The notes under the pieces are model-generated. The model was not told the origin of the DNA, did not search any database, and saw nothing but the letters and a program-made list of their open reading frames with translations. This document shows positions 15,410 to 24,314 of a DNA stretch of 64,000 nucleotides, in pieces. The translations under genes and the position numbers were made by a program. The number at the start of each line of letters is the position of its first letter. The first letter of the stretch is position 1. The DNA comes from BCD1 sp942492125 (GTDB lineage Bacteria; Bacteroidota; Bacteroidia; Chitinophagales; Saprospiraceae), in the NCBI GenBank assembly GCA_942492125.1, contig CALODM010000045.1, forward strand, positions 62,001 through 126,000. The letters run 5' to 3'.

Positions 15410-17359
15410 ATGTTAAAACCTCACTTCTTATTGTATTTTTTGCTGATGCTGGTTTACGGTGTTCTTCCCGCTCAGGAAGATTCTATTTACAATGATGATC
15501 CCGCTCAATATTTGCCCGTTGGGATAGAGGTAGCCCGATACGAGTATCGTTTGCCGAAAGGCAAAAAAGCTGATCAAGCCAGAGTCCATCCTCCCAACTG
15601 GTGGGTAGGGATGGCAGAACCCGTGGTAGAGGTCATGATCTATGATCAGGATATCCAATCGTATGAAGTCAAACTCAGTGAAAAGAAAGGCGTACAGTTA
15701 CAAAAGGTTCATCGGGTAGAAAATCCCAATTACCTTTTTGTGGAAATCGAAGTCGGCCCTGGTACACAACCCGGATTTTTTGATATCATACTCACCAAAG
15801 GAACCAAACAAAAAAAATATCCATATGAGATCAAAGCCAGAGAACAGGATGCTTCAGCGGCACAAGGGTTGAATGCTTCTGACTTCATTTACCTTCTTAT
15901 GCCCGACCGTTTTGCCAATGGGGATTACTCCAATGACAGTTTTGATGATATGCTTCAGTCGGGAATAAACCGCGACAAAATGTACTTCCGTCATGGGGGA
16001 GATTTGCAAGGAGTCATCGATCATCTGGATTATCTGAAAGAACTTGGCGTAACGGCGATCTGGCTCAACCCTGTTTTGGAAAATGATCAGCCTTACGCCT
16101 CTTACCACGGTTATGCCATTACTGATTTTTATACCATCGACAAACGGTTTGGTAGCAATCAGGAATACAAAGCATTTGTTGAAAAATGTCACGAAAAAGG
16201 AATCAAGGTGGTTATGGATATCATCTTCAACCACTGTGGCCATAAACATTGGTTTATTGAAGATATTCCATCGGAAGACTGGATCAACCAGTGGCCGGAA
16301 TATACCCCATCCAACTTCAGATCATCGGTTGTCGCTGATCCCTATGCCTCAGCACGCGACAAACAATATTTATTCAATGGCTGGTTTGATTATTCTATGC
16401 CGGACCTTAACCTAAAGAACCAGCGATTGGCTAACTATATGATCCAGAATAAAATCTGGTGGACAGAATTCTCGGGGCATGACGCTTACAGGATTGATAC
16501 CTGGTATTTTCCGGACCAAAACTTTTTGTCGGTCTGGGCAGGGCGCATGCAGCAGGAATTTCCTGCGCTGGGATTGTTTGGTGAAACCTGGGCCCAGGAA
16601 ATTGCCGTTCAGGCTACCTTTGCCGAGAACAGCGGACTTACTGGTAATTATAATTCAAATTTACCAGGCATCACAGATTTTCAAATGATGTACGCCATAG
16701 AGGAAGCCATGACCAAAGCACATTCCTGGACGGAGGGTGTCGCTCGTATTTATTATACCCTGGCGCAGGATTTTTTATATGAAAACCCCACGCGCAATGT
16801 CATATTTCTGGACAATCATGATAAAACGCGGTTCTTTTCCACGGTTGGAGAAGACGTCGAAAAATTAAAAAGTGCAATTACCTGCCTGCTGACCATGCGT
16901 GGAATTCCAACCATTTATTATGGTACAGAATTGTTGTTCAAAGGCGTCAAGGATCCTGATGGTAAGGTGCGTCAGGATTTTCCGGGAGGATGGAAGGAAG
17001 ATGAATTGGATAAGTTCCGGGCTTCAGGGAGAACCGTTGCAGAGCAGGATATGTTTGATTATGTAAAAAAACTGGCCCATTACCGTCAAAATAATCCGGT
17101 TTTATACAGTGGAAAATTAATGCATTTTATACCGGAAAATGGTGTTTATGTATATTTTAGATATGATAATTTCAAAACAATCATGGTGATCATGAATGCC
17201 AATCCGGAGGGGGCGAAACTGGCGACAGGACGTTTTGCTGAGCGGATCGCTGGATTTACCAAAGCCAGGAATATAATGACTGCCGAAGTGTTAAATGTAA
17301 TAGAGGAGATACAAGTGCCGGGAAACACAACCCTCGTAATGGAGTTGATCAATGATTAG
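15410..17359 (+). CDS. Secreted GH13 enzyme, neopullulanase/cyclomaltodextrinase-like (SusA type)
   Basis: A 649-residue exported glycoside hydrolase. Signal peptide (about 21 residues, ending LPAQ), then an N-terminal beta-sandwich as in cyclomaltodextrinases (VHPPNWWVGMAEPVVEVMIY), then the GH13 barrel from about residue 160 (DFIYLLMPDRFANGD). Catalytic residues are the nucleophile D363 in AYRIDTWYF, the acid/base E391 in LFGETWAQ and the transition-state D471 in FLDNHDKTRF; the region II histidine is in DIIFNHCGH. No T9SS tail is present, so it probably works in the periplasm on imported maltodextrin, as SusA does. It follows the DUF559 cassette and is likely part of the susCD locus. Confidence 0.92.
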   Translation: MLKPHFLLYFLLMLVYGVLPAQEDSIYNDDPAQYLPVGIEVARYEYRLPKGKKADQARVHPPNWWVGMAEPVVEVMIYDQDIQSYEVKLSEKKGVQLQKVHRVENPNYLFVEIEVGPGTQPGFFDIILTKGTKQKKYPYEIKAREQDASAAQGLNASDFIYLLMPDRFANGDYSNDSFDDMLQSGINRDKMYFRHGGDLQGVIDHLDYLKELGVTAIWLNPVLENDQPYASYHGYAITDFYTIDKRFGSNQEYKAFVEKCHEKGIKVVMDIIFNHCGHKHWFIEDIPSEDWINQWPEYTPSNFRSSVVADPYASARDKQYLFNGWFDYSMPDLNLKNQRLANYMIQNKIWWTEFSGHDAYRIDTWYFPDQNFLSVWAGRMQQEFPALGLFGETWAQEIAVQATFAENSGLTGNYNSNLPGITDFQMMYAIEEAMTKAHSWTEGVARIYYTLAQDFLYENPTRNVIFLDNHDKTRFFSTVGEDVEKLKSAITCLLTMRGIPTIYYGTELLFKGVKDPDGKVRQDFPGGWKEDELDKFRASGRTVAEQDMFDYVKKLAHYRQNNPVLYSGKLMHFIPENGVYVYFRYDNFKTIMVIMNANPEGAKLATGRFAERIAGFTKARNIMTAEVLNVIEEIQVPGNTTLVMELIND

Positions 17360-17411
17360 ACATTCTAATTTGAAATCGAAGATCCTGTTCGATAAAAAAA
17401 ATTCAGATCAT

Positions 17412-17566
17412 CGAGCCGAACATTGTGAGGATCGGTGAGCTGAACATCGTGAGGATGGTGAGCTGAACATCGTGAGGATGGTGAGCTGAACATCGTGAGG
17501 ATGGTGAGCTGAACATTGTGAGGATCGGTGAGCTGAACATCGTGAGGATCGGTGAGCTGAACCTGT
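17412..17566. repeat. 23/24-bp direct tandem repeat
   Basis: Six full copies and a partial seventh of GAGCTGAACATCGTGAGGAT followed by GGT or CGGT; units are 23 or 24 bp. It fills the gap between two GH13 genes. First copy reads GAGCCGAACATTG. Confidence 0.93.
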
Positions 17567-17633
17567 CCTGATTTTGAAAAAAGAACCTATTTGTTGAAAC
17601 ATAGTTAGAAATCAATTTTAAAATTATACCCAT

Positions 17634-20177
17634 ATGAAAAGAATCATATTCTTTATTCCGCTTTTGTTTTTGTGTTATTTCCCCTCCCTGTTCAGTCAGG
17701 ATTTTATGATGCAGGGGTGGTATTGGGATTACCCCAAGAAAGATTGTAATGGGGTCACGAGCTCTTGGGCAAGTGTGCTGCAGGGACAGGTAAACAGTCT
17801 TGCCAATGGTGGATTTACCTATGTGTGGCTTCCACCGCCAACAAATGCCTCCTTCGGGCAGTGCAGTAACGGATATGATCCCCGGGATCTCTACGATCTT
17901 GGAGATGCCGCACCAACAGGAATAGGGACAAGAGCAGAACTCGATGCCTTGATCTTTGCGCTCAATAATGCTGGTGTAAAACCGGTAGCCGATGTTGTTT
18001 ACAATCACCGGGACGGTGGAGCCGCAGAGACCAATAATGCGGTTAAAGATTATATTACTACCTATTATGAATCCTGGAAGAGTCCATTCCCATCTGATCG
18101 TTTTCGTTGTGTATTGCCATTAGGGGGCACCTCCGGGAATGGTGCCGGGGATTATTATATCAAAGTGAGTTCCAAAACCAGAGCACTCCAATTTGACAAT
18201 TTTGCCTACAGGTTGTATTTGCATACGGATGTTGTAGGTTGGCAAGGCGATATGGATGGAAATGAAGTTGAGCCAAATGGCGGTGAAGATTGTGGCACCT
18301 TCGGCAATGCTACAGTGGTGACACTGGGTAGAAACTTTAATGCCAATGTGGATTATGATTCGGAACCAATGGCTTGTGTTACAGACGAATTTAAGATAAC
18401 CATCAACCCGGGGGATTTTAACCCGGGAGGTGACAACCTCTACATTTACCTGAGCAATACGGGAGGTTACTCTGACCACAGGGTTTATGGTATCTGGAGT
18501 TCCAGCGCCAGCGCTGATGTAGTGGGACAAATGGAATACCAGACCTACACCGATTTTTCCTCCATGCCCAGTGGCCAGGGTAGTGCCAATTTTGAAAACT
18601 TCCGACCGAATTCAACAACCACATCCTATGAACAGCTGGACGGAGACTGGAACTCCATGCTCTTTTTTTATGATTATGACCAAAGTCAGTCAGCTACCCG
18701 GACCTTACTGACCGATTGGACCAAATGGTTGTGGAACAGCGTTGATTTCAGAGGTTTCCGGATGGATGCAGTAAAACACTTTGACCCTGCTTTTGTAGGA
18801 GACCTGATGGATAATCTTCATTACAGTGGTATTGATCCGGGAATGGTAGTTGGAGAGTTTTTTGATGGTAACCCGGGCGCTTTGCTCAATTGGGTGAATA
18901 CCGTTGAAAATAATATGGACCCGGCAACGAAGTCAGCCATTGATGTCAGGACTTTCGATTTTGCCTTGCGGCGGAAACTCAAAGATGTTTGTGATAATGG
19001 GCACGACGCCAGGGATATCTTCAATAGTGGAATTGCTACAAGTGGTATGGGAACAAATGCCTATAAAGTGGTGACTTTTTTGAATAATCACGATCTTCGG
19101 CATGCTTTTGAGCCTGTATGGAATGATCCTATGCTCGCTTATGCCTATTTGTTGACGAACAACCAGATTGGGTTGCCTTGTGTATTTTATGCGGAATATT
19201 TCGGTGTGAGGCCGAATAATGATTATCCGCCCAATGTCAATCTGAAAACTGAAATTGACGAGTTGATCCAGATTCACAAAAACTACATTTTCCAGTCTTC
19301 CAGGGCCAAGTACCTGAATGCACACGGAAGCAGCTACCATCAGTTTTTCAATACCGGAGCTGCAGATAAGCTTCTGGTATATCAAATGGCTTCCGGTGTT
19401 GCGGGCAAGGATATTATCGTAGCCATTAATTTTGGCAGTTCTCCCGTTGACATGTGGATGGGTGTGGATTTTGATGCTGATGGTGATTTGACTGATAACT
19501 TTGGCGTTGGACAGACTTTTACGGAAGTGACCAACAATTATTCCAGCAATCCTACATTGGAAGTATTTGCACCCAATAATGATGTCAATATCAAGTTGCC
19601 GGCCAAAAGCTATGCCGTTTGGGTACAGGATAATGTGTTACCGGTACAATTGGTGAATTTTAAAGCAGAAGCCTCCGGGGCCACGGTTATTTTGGATTGG
19701 GAAACAGCCAATGAAGTCGATCTTGAATATTTTGAGGTTCAAAGGTCCGTTGAAGGTAAGGATTTTACGAAAGTCGGCACAGCCCTCGCCAAAGGCGCCG
19801 GAAATTATACGTTAAAAGATCAGGAGGCACCTTTCAATACGCCTGTCTTCTATCGCTTGAAAATGGTGGATGCTGACGGTCAATATGATTATTCCAATAT
19901 CGAAACGGTCACCCTTGTATCGGAAGTCATGGATGTACAAATTGTGCCGAATCCTGTTCGGAATATTTGTTATTTACAGTTTACCACATCAGAGGAACAT
20001 GAGGTAAATGTTTATCTTACCAATGTGCTTGGGGAAGTTGTTCAGGTACGGGAGTTAAATACCCAAAAAGGGATCAATAATCTGGATATGGATGTTGCCC
20101 ATTTGCCGAAAGGCATTTATATGTTGACCATTGAAGCCGGAGGACAGCGATGGGTGGAGAGGATGGTTAAGTCGTAG
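17634..20177 (+). CDS. T9SS-secreted GH13 alpha-amylase
   Basis: An 847-residue secreted amylase. Signal peptide (about 21 residues, ending LFSQ), then a barrel opening DFMMQGWYWDYPKKDC and FTYVWLPPP. Region I is DVVYNHRDGG; a long beta-rich insertion of about 180 residues (roughly 145-330) follows; then nucleophile D in GFRMDAVKHF (about 377), acid/base E in VVGEFFDGN (about 406) and D in FLNNHDLRH (about 485). After the catalytic part come an Ig-like domain (LPVQLVNFKAEASG...) and a C-terminal T9SS type A sorting domain (VPNPVRNICYLQF to VERMVKS). It should digest starch outside the cell, feeding the SusCD system. Confidence 0.94.
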   Translation: MKRIIFFIPLLFLCYFPSLFSQDFMMQGWYWDYPKKDCNGVTSSWASVLQGQVNSLANGGFTYVWLPPPTNASFGQCSNGYDPRDLYDLGDAAPTGIGTRAELDALIFALNNAGVKPVADVVYNHRDGGAAETNNAVKDYITTYYESWKSPFPSDRFRCVLPLGGTSGNGAGDYYIKVSSKTRALQFDNFAYRLYLHTDVVGWQGDMDGNEVEPNGGEDCGTFGNATVVTLGRNFNANVDYDSEPMACVTDEFKITINPGDFNPGGDNLYIYLSNTGGYSDHRVYGIWSSSASADVVGQMEYQTYTDFSSMPSGQGSANFENFRPNSTTTSYEQLDGDWNSMLFFYDYDQSQSATRTLLTDWTKWLWNSVDFRGFRMDAVKHFDPAFVGDLMDNLHYSGIDPGMVVGEFFDGNPGALLNWVNTVENNMDPATKSAIDVRTFDFALRRKLKDVCDNGHDARDIFNSGIATSGMGTNAYKVVTFLNNHDLRHAFEPVWNDPMLAYAYLLTNNQIGLPCVFYAEYFGVRPNNDYPPNVNLKTEIDELIQIHKNYIFQSSRAKYLNAHGSSYHQFFNTGAADKLLVYQMASGVAGKDIIVAINFGSSPVDMWMGVDFDADGDLTDNFGVGQTFTEVTNNYSSNPTLEVFAPNNDVNIKLPAKSYAVWVQDNVLPVQLVNFKAEASGATVILDWETANEVDLEYFEVQRSVEGKDFTKVGTALAKGAGNYTLKDQEAPFNTPVFYRLKMVDADGQYDYSNIETVTLVSEVMDVQIVPNPVRNICYLQFTTSEEHEVNVYLTNVLGEVVQVRELNTQKGINNLDMDVAHLPKGIYMLTIEAGGQRWVERMVKS

Positions 20178-20215
20178 GGAGTATATATTTCTATATTCGA
20201 AATTGGATATTCGAT

Positions 20216-20312
20216 ATTCTGCGGTTCCGTCACGTTGTTTTGAAGCTCAAAACACTGACCTTTTTTCAATTATTCCAACTATTTTCCGCAAGGTATGACA
20301 GAACCGCAGAAT
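20216..20312. repeat. Nested inverted-repeat element
   Basis: Outer arms ATTCTGCGGTTCCGTCA (20216-20232) and TGACAGAACCGCAGAAT (20296-20312) match with one mismatch; inside is a perfect 8-bp hairpin TGTTTTGA-AGC-TCAAAACA (20236-20254). It follows the amylase stop by 38 bp and has no ORF. It may be a small non-autonomous element or an unusual 3' structure. Confidence 0.7.
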
Positions 20313-20443
20313 GCCGATTAATGCATTTTGAATAATGGAATTTCACGATAAGTTTTAATGATTTTTAAGTTAAATTGGATTTCCACCAACCCTTCCCGGG
20401 GAAATGCCCATCTTAAGAAGTAGAAAGTCTAAAATTAAAAATT

Positions 20444-21970
20444 ATGAAAACCCGTCAACTTTTTATTCGCGTGCTCCTGTTCGTAAGTATGTCTTTTACC
20501 CTCTCTTTTTGTACCAAGGAAAGTTATGAGGATGGCCGGGCCTATAATAATTCAAACGTAAGCCCGGGATTGACTGCCGATGGTTATGTTTTTGAAAGTA
20601 CTGGCAATGCTGCGGTTGATCCTGGCGGGGAAGGTTATGAAGAATATAAAGAAAATTCATTCATAACCACCCTGGAAGAATCCACTTCGACCTTTTCCAT
20701 AGACGCGGACGGAGGGTCGTACAGCAATACCCGCAGGTTTTTGAATAACGAACAATTGCCGCCAAGAGGTGCCATCCGTTCGGAAGAGTTCATGAATTAT
20801 TTCAACTTTGATTACCCTGAACCTGATGGGCAACACCCTATCGCCCTGAATGGTGAAATCAGCAGTTGTCCCTGGAATCCTCAACACAAACTTCTCAGGA
20901 TTGGCATTCAGGGAAAAAGTTATGCTGAACAGGAACTTCCCAGGAGTAATTTCGTTTTTCTGATCGACGTTTCCGGCTCTATGTCATCCAGCAATAAACT
21001 CGACTTATTGAAGGAGAGTTTCAAGATTTTCACCGATCAGCTCGATGATAAGGACAGGGTGTCCATCGTTACCTATGCCGGTCAGTCAGGGGTATTGCTG
21101 CCGTCAACATTGGGATCTGAAAAAGCAACCATTAAAGCAGCTATTGACCAAATGGGAGCCGGAGGAAGTACCGCCGGTGCTGAGGGTATCATTACTGCCT
21201 ATGAGATAGCCCTGCAGAATTTTATTGAAGGAGGGAATAATCGCGTGGTTTTGGGTACGGACGGTGACTTTAATGTTGGTGTTTCTTCCCAGGAAGGGCT
21301 GGTCGAATTGATTGAGGAAAAGCGTGAGTTAGGGGTTTTCCTTACTGTTTTAGGTGTAGGGACAGGCAACTATCAGGATGCTAAAATGGAACAGCTGGCT
21401 AATAACGGAAATGGCACCTATGAATACCTCGACAACCTCGATCAGGCGAAAAAAGTCCTCATTTATGAATTTCAGAAATTCTTTGCGGTAGCTAAAGATG
21501 TTAAGGTTCAGGTACATTTTAATCCTGATGTAGTATTTGCTTACCGCCTGATTGGATATGAAAACAGGCTCCTGGAAAATGAAGATTTTGAAGATGATCA
21601 AAAGGATGCCGGGGAAATTGGTGCCGGGCAAAACATTACGGCTCTGTACGAGATTATTCCTTCTGTGATGAGCTTGCCGAATTCTACAGCAATTACTGTA
21701 GATTTTAGATATAAATTACCCGATTCAGATACAAGTATCCCCTTAACCCTAGATGTCACCGATACACCGCAATCATTCCACAATGCTTCTGAAAATATGA
21801 GGTTTGCCGCCTGTGCTGCCGGTTTTGGAATGCTGTTGTGGCAATCCGAATATTCGGGAGATCTCAATTATGACAAGATCATCAATTGGGCAAGTAATGC
21901 AACGTCCTATGACCCTTTCGGTTTCCGGGCTGAATTCATCCAATTGGTCAACAAAGCGAAAGAACTATAA
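20444..21970 (+). CDS. YfbK-type von Willebrand factor A lipoprotein
   Basis: A 508-residue lipoprotein (LSFC lipobox, cysteine near residue 23). An N-terminal von-Willebrand-associated segment (FITTLEESTSTFSIDADGGS...RRFLNNEQLPPRGAIR, about 70-130) precedes a VWA domain with an intact MIDAS metal site: DVSGSMSS (about 176), the threonine in GGSTAGAEG and the aspartate in GTDGDFNVG. The C-terminal part (from about 320) is the DUF3520 domain. The family is common in Bacteroidota and gammaproteobacteria, function unknown, presumably ligand or protein binding at the envelope. The next gene begins 1 base after the stop, so they are cotranscribed. Confidence 0.92.
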   Translation: MKTRQLFIRVLLFVSMSFTLSFCTKESYEDGRAYNNSNVSPGLTADGYVFESTGNAAVDPGGEGYEEYKENSFITTLEESTSTFSIDADGGSYSNTRRFLNNEQLPPRGAIRSEEFMNYFNFDYPEPDGQHPIALNGEISSCPWNPQHKLLRIGIQGKSYAEQELPRSNFVFLIDVSGSMSSSNKLDLLKESFKIFTDQLDDKDRVSIVTYAGQSGVLLPSTLGSEKATIKAAIDQMGAGGSTAGAEGIITAYEIALQNFIEGGNNRVVLGTDGDFNVGVSSQEGLVELIEEKRELGVFLTVLGVGTGNYQDAKMEQLANNGNGTYEYLDNLDQAKKVLIYEFQKFFAVAKDVKVQVHFNPDVVFAYRLIGYENRLLENEDFEDDQKDAGEIGAGQNITALYEIIPSVMSLPNSTAITVDFRYKLPDSDTSIPLTLDVTDTPQSFHNASENMRFAACAAGFGMLLWQSEYSGDLNYDKIINWASNATSYDPFGFRAEFIQLVNKAKEL

Positions 21971-21971
21971 A

Positions 21972-22565
21972 ATGAGGAAGTTATTAATGCTGCTGGCTCT
22001 ACTCATTGGTTTTAGTATAAACATGGAAGGCCAGGCAACTGCCGAACAGGTAATGCCCGCCCAGGATGGCTTAAGGCACCACATCAGTCTTGATGCCGGA
22101 GGGTTGCTGGATCTGGTCTTTAATTCTTCTGGTAGTGGAAATGCGCCTTTATTCGTTTCCTGGCGTAAACTGGGAGATACTTCCAATCGAAGAATGGGCT
22201 TTGGAGTCTCTGGGAGTTTTCAAACGGACAGCTTTGAAAACAGTGCTTACTTTTCGGTTAGTTATAGCGTGGGTAAAGAACGGTTTAAAGACTTTAGCCG
22301 CCGTTGGCAGGCCTTTTACGGATGGGATATGGTGACTCATCTCTCTTTCCAGAACTTTGGCGATGTCAATGAAACCGGTTTTATTATTGGCTGGGGCCCT
22401 TTGGCCGGGATCCATTTTAAGATCAATGAACATCTTTGGATAACCACCGAGGCTTCTTTCAATATGTTGTTAGGCCTGGAAGGCAATTCCTTCGGGGATG
22501 CCAGCTTTGCTGTACAGACTCAATTCAATCCACCTGCAACGGTTTTTTTGGGGTATCGGTTTTGA
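21972..22565 (+). CDS. Small outer-membrane beta-barrel-like protein
   Basis: A 197-residue protein of no family I can name. The first 21 residues are a signal peptide (ending NMEGQ). The rest alternates short polar and aromatic strands and ends in a C-terminal phenylalanine (ATVFLGYRF), as beta-barrel outer-membrane proteins do. An in-frame reading exists back to 21804 inside the VWA gene, but ATG 21972 gives a clean signal peptide. It is coupled to the VWA lipoprotein gene, so the two may act together at the outer membrane. Confidence 0.75.
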   Translation: MRKLLMLLALLIGFSINMEGQATAEQVMPAQDGLRHHISLDAGGLLDLVFNSSGSGNAPLFVSWRKLGDTSNRRMGFGVSGSFQTDSFENSAYFSVSYSVGKERFKDFSRRWQAFYGWDMVTHLSFQNFGDVNETGFIIGWGPLAGIHFKINEHLWITTEASFNMLLGLEGNSFGDASFAVQTQFNPPATVFLGYRF

Positions 22566-22625
22566 GGTTTGTTGAGTTCTTGTATATAGAAAACCAGAGC
22601 AGAACAAATGCCTCAAAAAACATGA

Positions 22626-22693
22626 GGTGCCTACAGCACCAAAACATTGGGTGTTCCGGCCGGGGGATACCAAGATTGCACCCCTACAGGGTG
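22626..22693. repeat. Twin hairpins with identical CTACA loops (REP-like)
   Basis: GGTGC-CTACA-GCACC at 22626-22640 and CACCC-CTACA-GGGTG at 22679-22693, 38 bp apart, in a non-coding gap between convergent genes. Such paired short hairpins resemble intergenic REP-type elements of Bacteroidota; no transposase is nearby. Confidence 0.6.
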
Positions 22694-22794
22694 AAGAGGA
22701 TGCTTTTACTTTATGCATATGATGAAAATATCACTACTGGAGGATTGGTCGCATCCTAATGACATATCGGAATCTTGGAGTGTAAGATAAAATA

Positions 22795-22840
22795 AAAATC
22801 CCGGATTTTACCATTGAGTAAAACCCGGGATTTTTTTTCC
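22795..22840. terminator. Bidirectional terminator between convergent genes
   Basis: AATCCCGGATTTTAC / GTAAAACCCGGGATT stem with one bulged pair, T8 run on the plus strand and a T-rich run on the minus strand. It serves the VWA/barrel pair and the maltose operon. Confidence 0.85.
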
Positions 22841-22852
22841 AAAAGCTGCTAT

Positions 22853-24214
22853 TTACTCTGCAACCACCACATCATCTTCATCTTTTACCCATCTCATGAG
22901 AATCGCTGCAATGAACAGGGAAACACCACTCACAATAATCGCGTAGATGGCATTATTCCCATAAACATATTTCACGAGGAATCCACCTGTGATGGCATTG
23001 AGGATTTGGGGTAAAACGATGAAAAAGTTGAAGATACCCATGTAAACGCCCATCTTGTTGGATGGAATGGACCCTGCGAGTATGGCATAAGGCATAGCCA
23101 GAATACTCGCCCACGCAATACCTACACCTACCATGGAAAGGATCAACCAATACTCATTAGGAGCAAAATAAATGGAGATCAACCCGATTCCCCCGATGAT
23201 CAACGATACTGCATGCGTTTGTTTTCTACCTAATTTTTTGGCAATGGCAGGCAGAAAGAAGGCATAAATTGCTGAGATAAGGTTGTAAACTCCAAAGATG
23301 ATACCTACCCAGTCGCCTGCATCCTGGAACGCCTTGCTGTGATTGTCATCTACCGGTAATCCGTAAATGTGATGAGCAATGGCTGGTGTGGTATAAACCC
23401 ACATGCCGAACAGGGCAAACCAGGAGAAAAATTGTACGATAGCCAATTGACGCATGGTCGTTGGCATCTTGGCAAAGTCTGAAAAGATATTCAGCAAACT
23501 GGAATGTTCTTCTTCCTCCACAGTGTGCCCGTCTTCAAACATGGCCACTTGCTCCGGAGGATATTCTGTGGTTTTGGCAACAGTCCAGACGATGGACGTA
23601 ATGAGAACGGCAGCACCAACGAGGAAGGATAAGATCAAACTGAGCGGCACCTGTCCCTCTGGAGCTTGATTACTGATATTAAGAACACTGGTCATGAACC
23701 ATGGCAGCCAGGAACCTATAACGGCTCCAATCCCGATTAAAACTGTTTGTACACTAAAGCCAAGGGTGCGCTGATCGGAAGGAAGTTTATCTGCTACCAA
23801 TGCCCGGAAGGGTTCCATGGCAACGTTAAAAGAAGCATCCATGATCATCAACATCCCTGCCCCGACCCACAGCCCGGGTAAAAACGAGGTAAATATGCCT
23901 GCATTTGGCATCAGGATCAATCCCATGGAGGCCAGAAGGGCTCCTGTCAGGAAATAAGGCCTTCTGCGACCAAGTTTTGTCCAGGTCCTGTCGCTGTAAT
24001 ATCCGATGATCGGCTGTACGATAAAACCCGTCAATGGGGCAACGATCCAAAACCAGCTCAATTCATGAACATCTGCTCCCAGAATCTGCAGTATTCTACT
24101 GGCATTGGCATTCTGTAAGGCAAAACCCATTTGAATTCCCAGGAATCCGAAGCTCATGTTCCAGATGTCCCAAAAACTGAGTCTGGGCTTTCTTGTCAAA
24201 GTTGCTGTGCTCAT
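22853..24214 (-). CDS. MFS sugar (maltose-type) transporter, GPH/SLC45-like
   Basis: A 453-residue inner-membrane protein with about 12 hydrophobic segments. The loop 2-3 motif GYYSDRTWTKLGRRRPYFLTGALL is that of the sugar:cation symporters related to SLC45/GPH carriers. Being last in an apparent operon with pgmB, maltose phosphorylase and a periplasmic GH13 enzyme, it most likely carries maltose or short maltodextrin into the cytoplasm. A cytosolic-loop segment (about 220-250, MFEDGHTVEEEEHSS) is acidic. The gene is separated from the GH13 gene by a strong intercistronic hairpin. Confidence 0.9.
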   Translation of the reverse strand: MSTATLTRKPRLSFWDIWNMSFGFLGIQMGFALQNANASRILQILGADVHELSWFWIVAPLTGFIVQPIIGYYSDRTWTKLGRRRPYFLTGALLASMGLILMPNAGIFTSFLPGLWVGAGMLMIMDASFNVAMEPFRALVADKLPSDQRTLGFSVQTVLIGIGAVIGSWLPWFMTSVLNISNQAPEGQVPLSLILSFLVGAAVLITSIVWTVAKTTEYPPEQVAMFEDGHTVEEEEHSSLLNIFSDFAKMPTTMRQLAIVQFFSWFALFGMWVYTTPAIAHHIYGLPVDDNHSKAFQDAGDWVGIIFGVYNLISAIYAFFLPAIAKKLGRKQTHAVSLIIGGIGLISIYFAPNEYWLILSMVGVGIAWASILAMPYAILAGSIPSNKMGVYMGIFNFFIVLPQILNAITGGFLVKYVYGNNAIYAIIVSGVSLFIAAILMRWVKDEDDVVVAE

Positions 24215-24244
24215 TTCAATAAATTTTGATTGTTTGCTTAGGGA

Positions 24245-24286
24245 GACAGACCTCCGGAGTTTTTAAAACTCCGGAGGTCTTCTGTC
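24245..24286. promoter_or_regulatory. Intercistronic stem-loop in the maltose operon
   Basis: GACAGACCTCCGGAGTTTT and its near-perfect complement meet with almost no loop, giving a stem of about 19 bp in the gap between the GH13 lipoprotein and MFS genes. It may attenuate or stabilise the upstream message. Confidence 0.65.
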
Positions 24287-24314
24287 AAATTTCATTTAAG
24301 TTATGCAATTAAGA

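Noticed and set aside
17412..17566. Possible CRISPR array
   Set aside because: Units are contiguous direct repeats of 23/24 bp without unique spacers, and no cas gene is present.
17403..18008. Minus-strand reading frame of 201 codons with SSRCSAH repeats
   Set aside because: It consists of the 23/24-bp repeat plus antisense of the amylase gene.
21804..21971. Longer start for the beta-barrel protein
   Set aside because: The extension overlaps the VWA gene in another frame and hides the signal peptide that begins at 21972.
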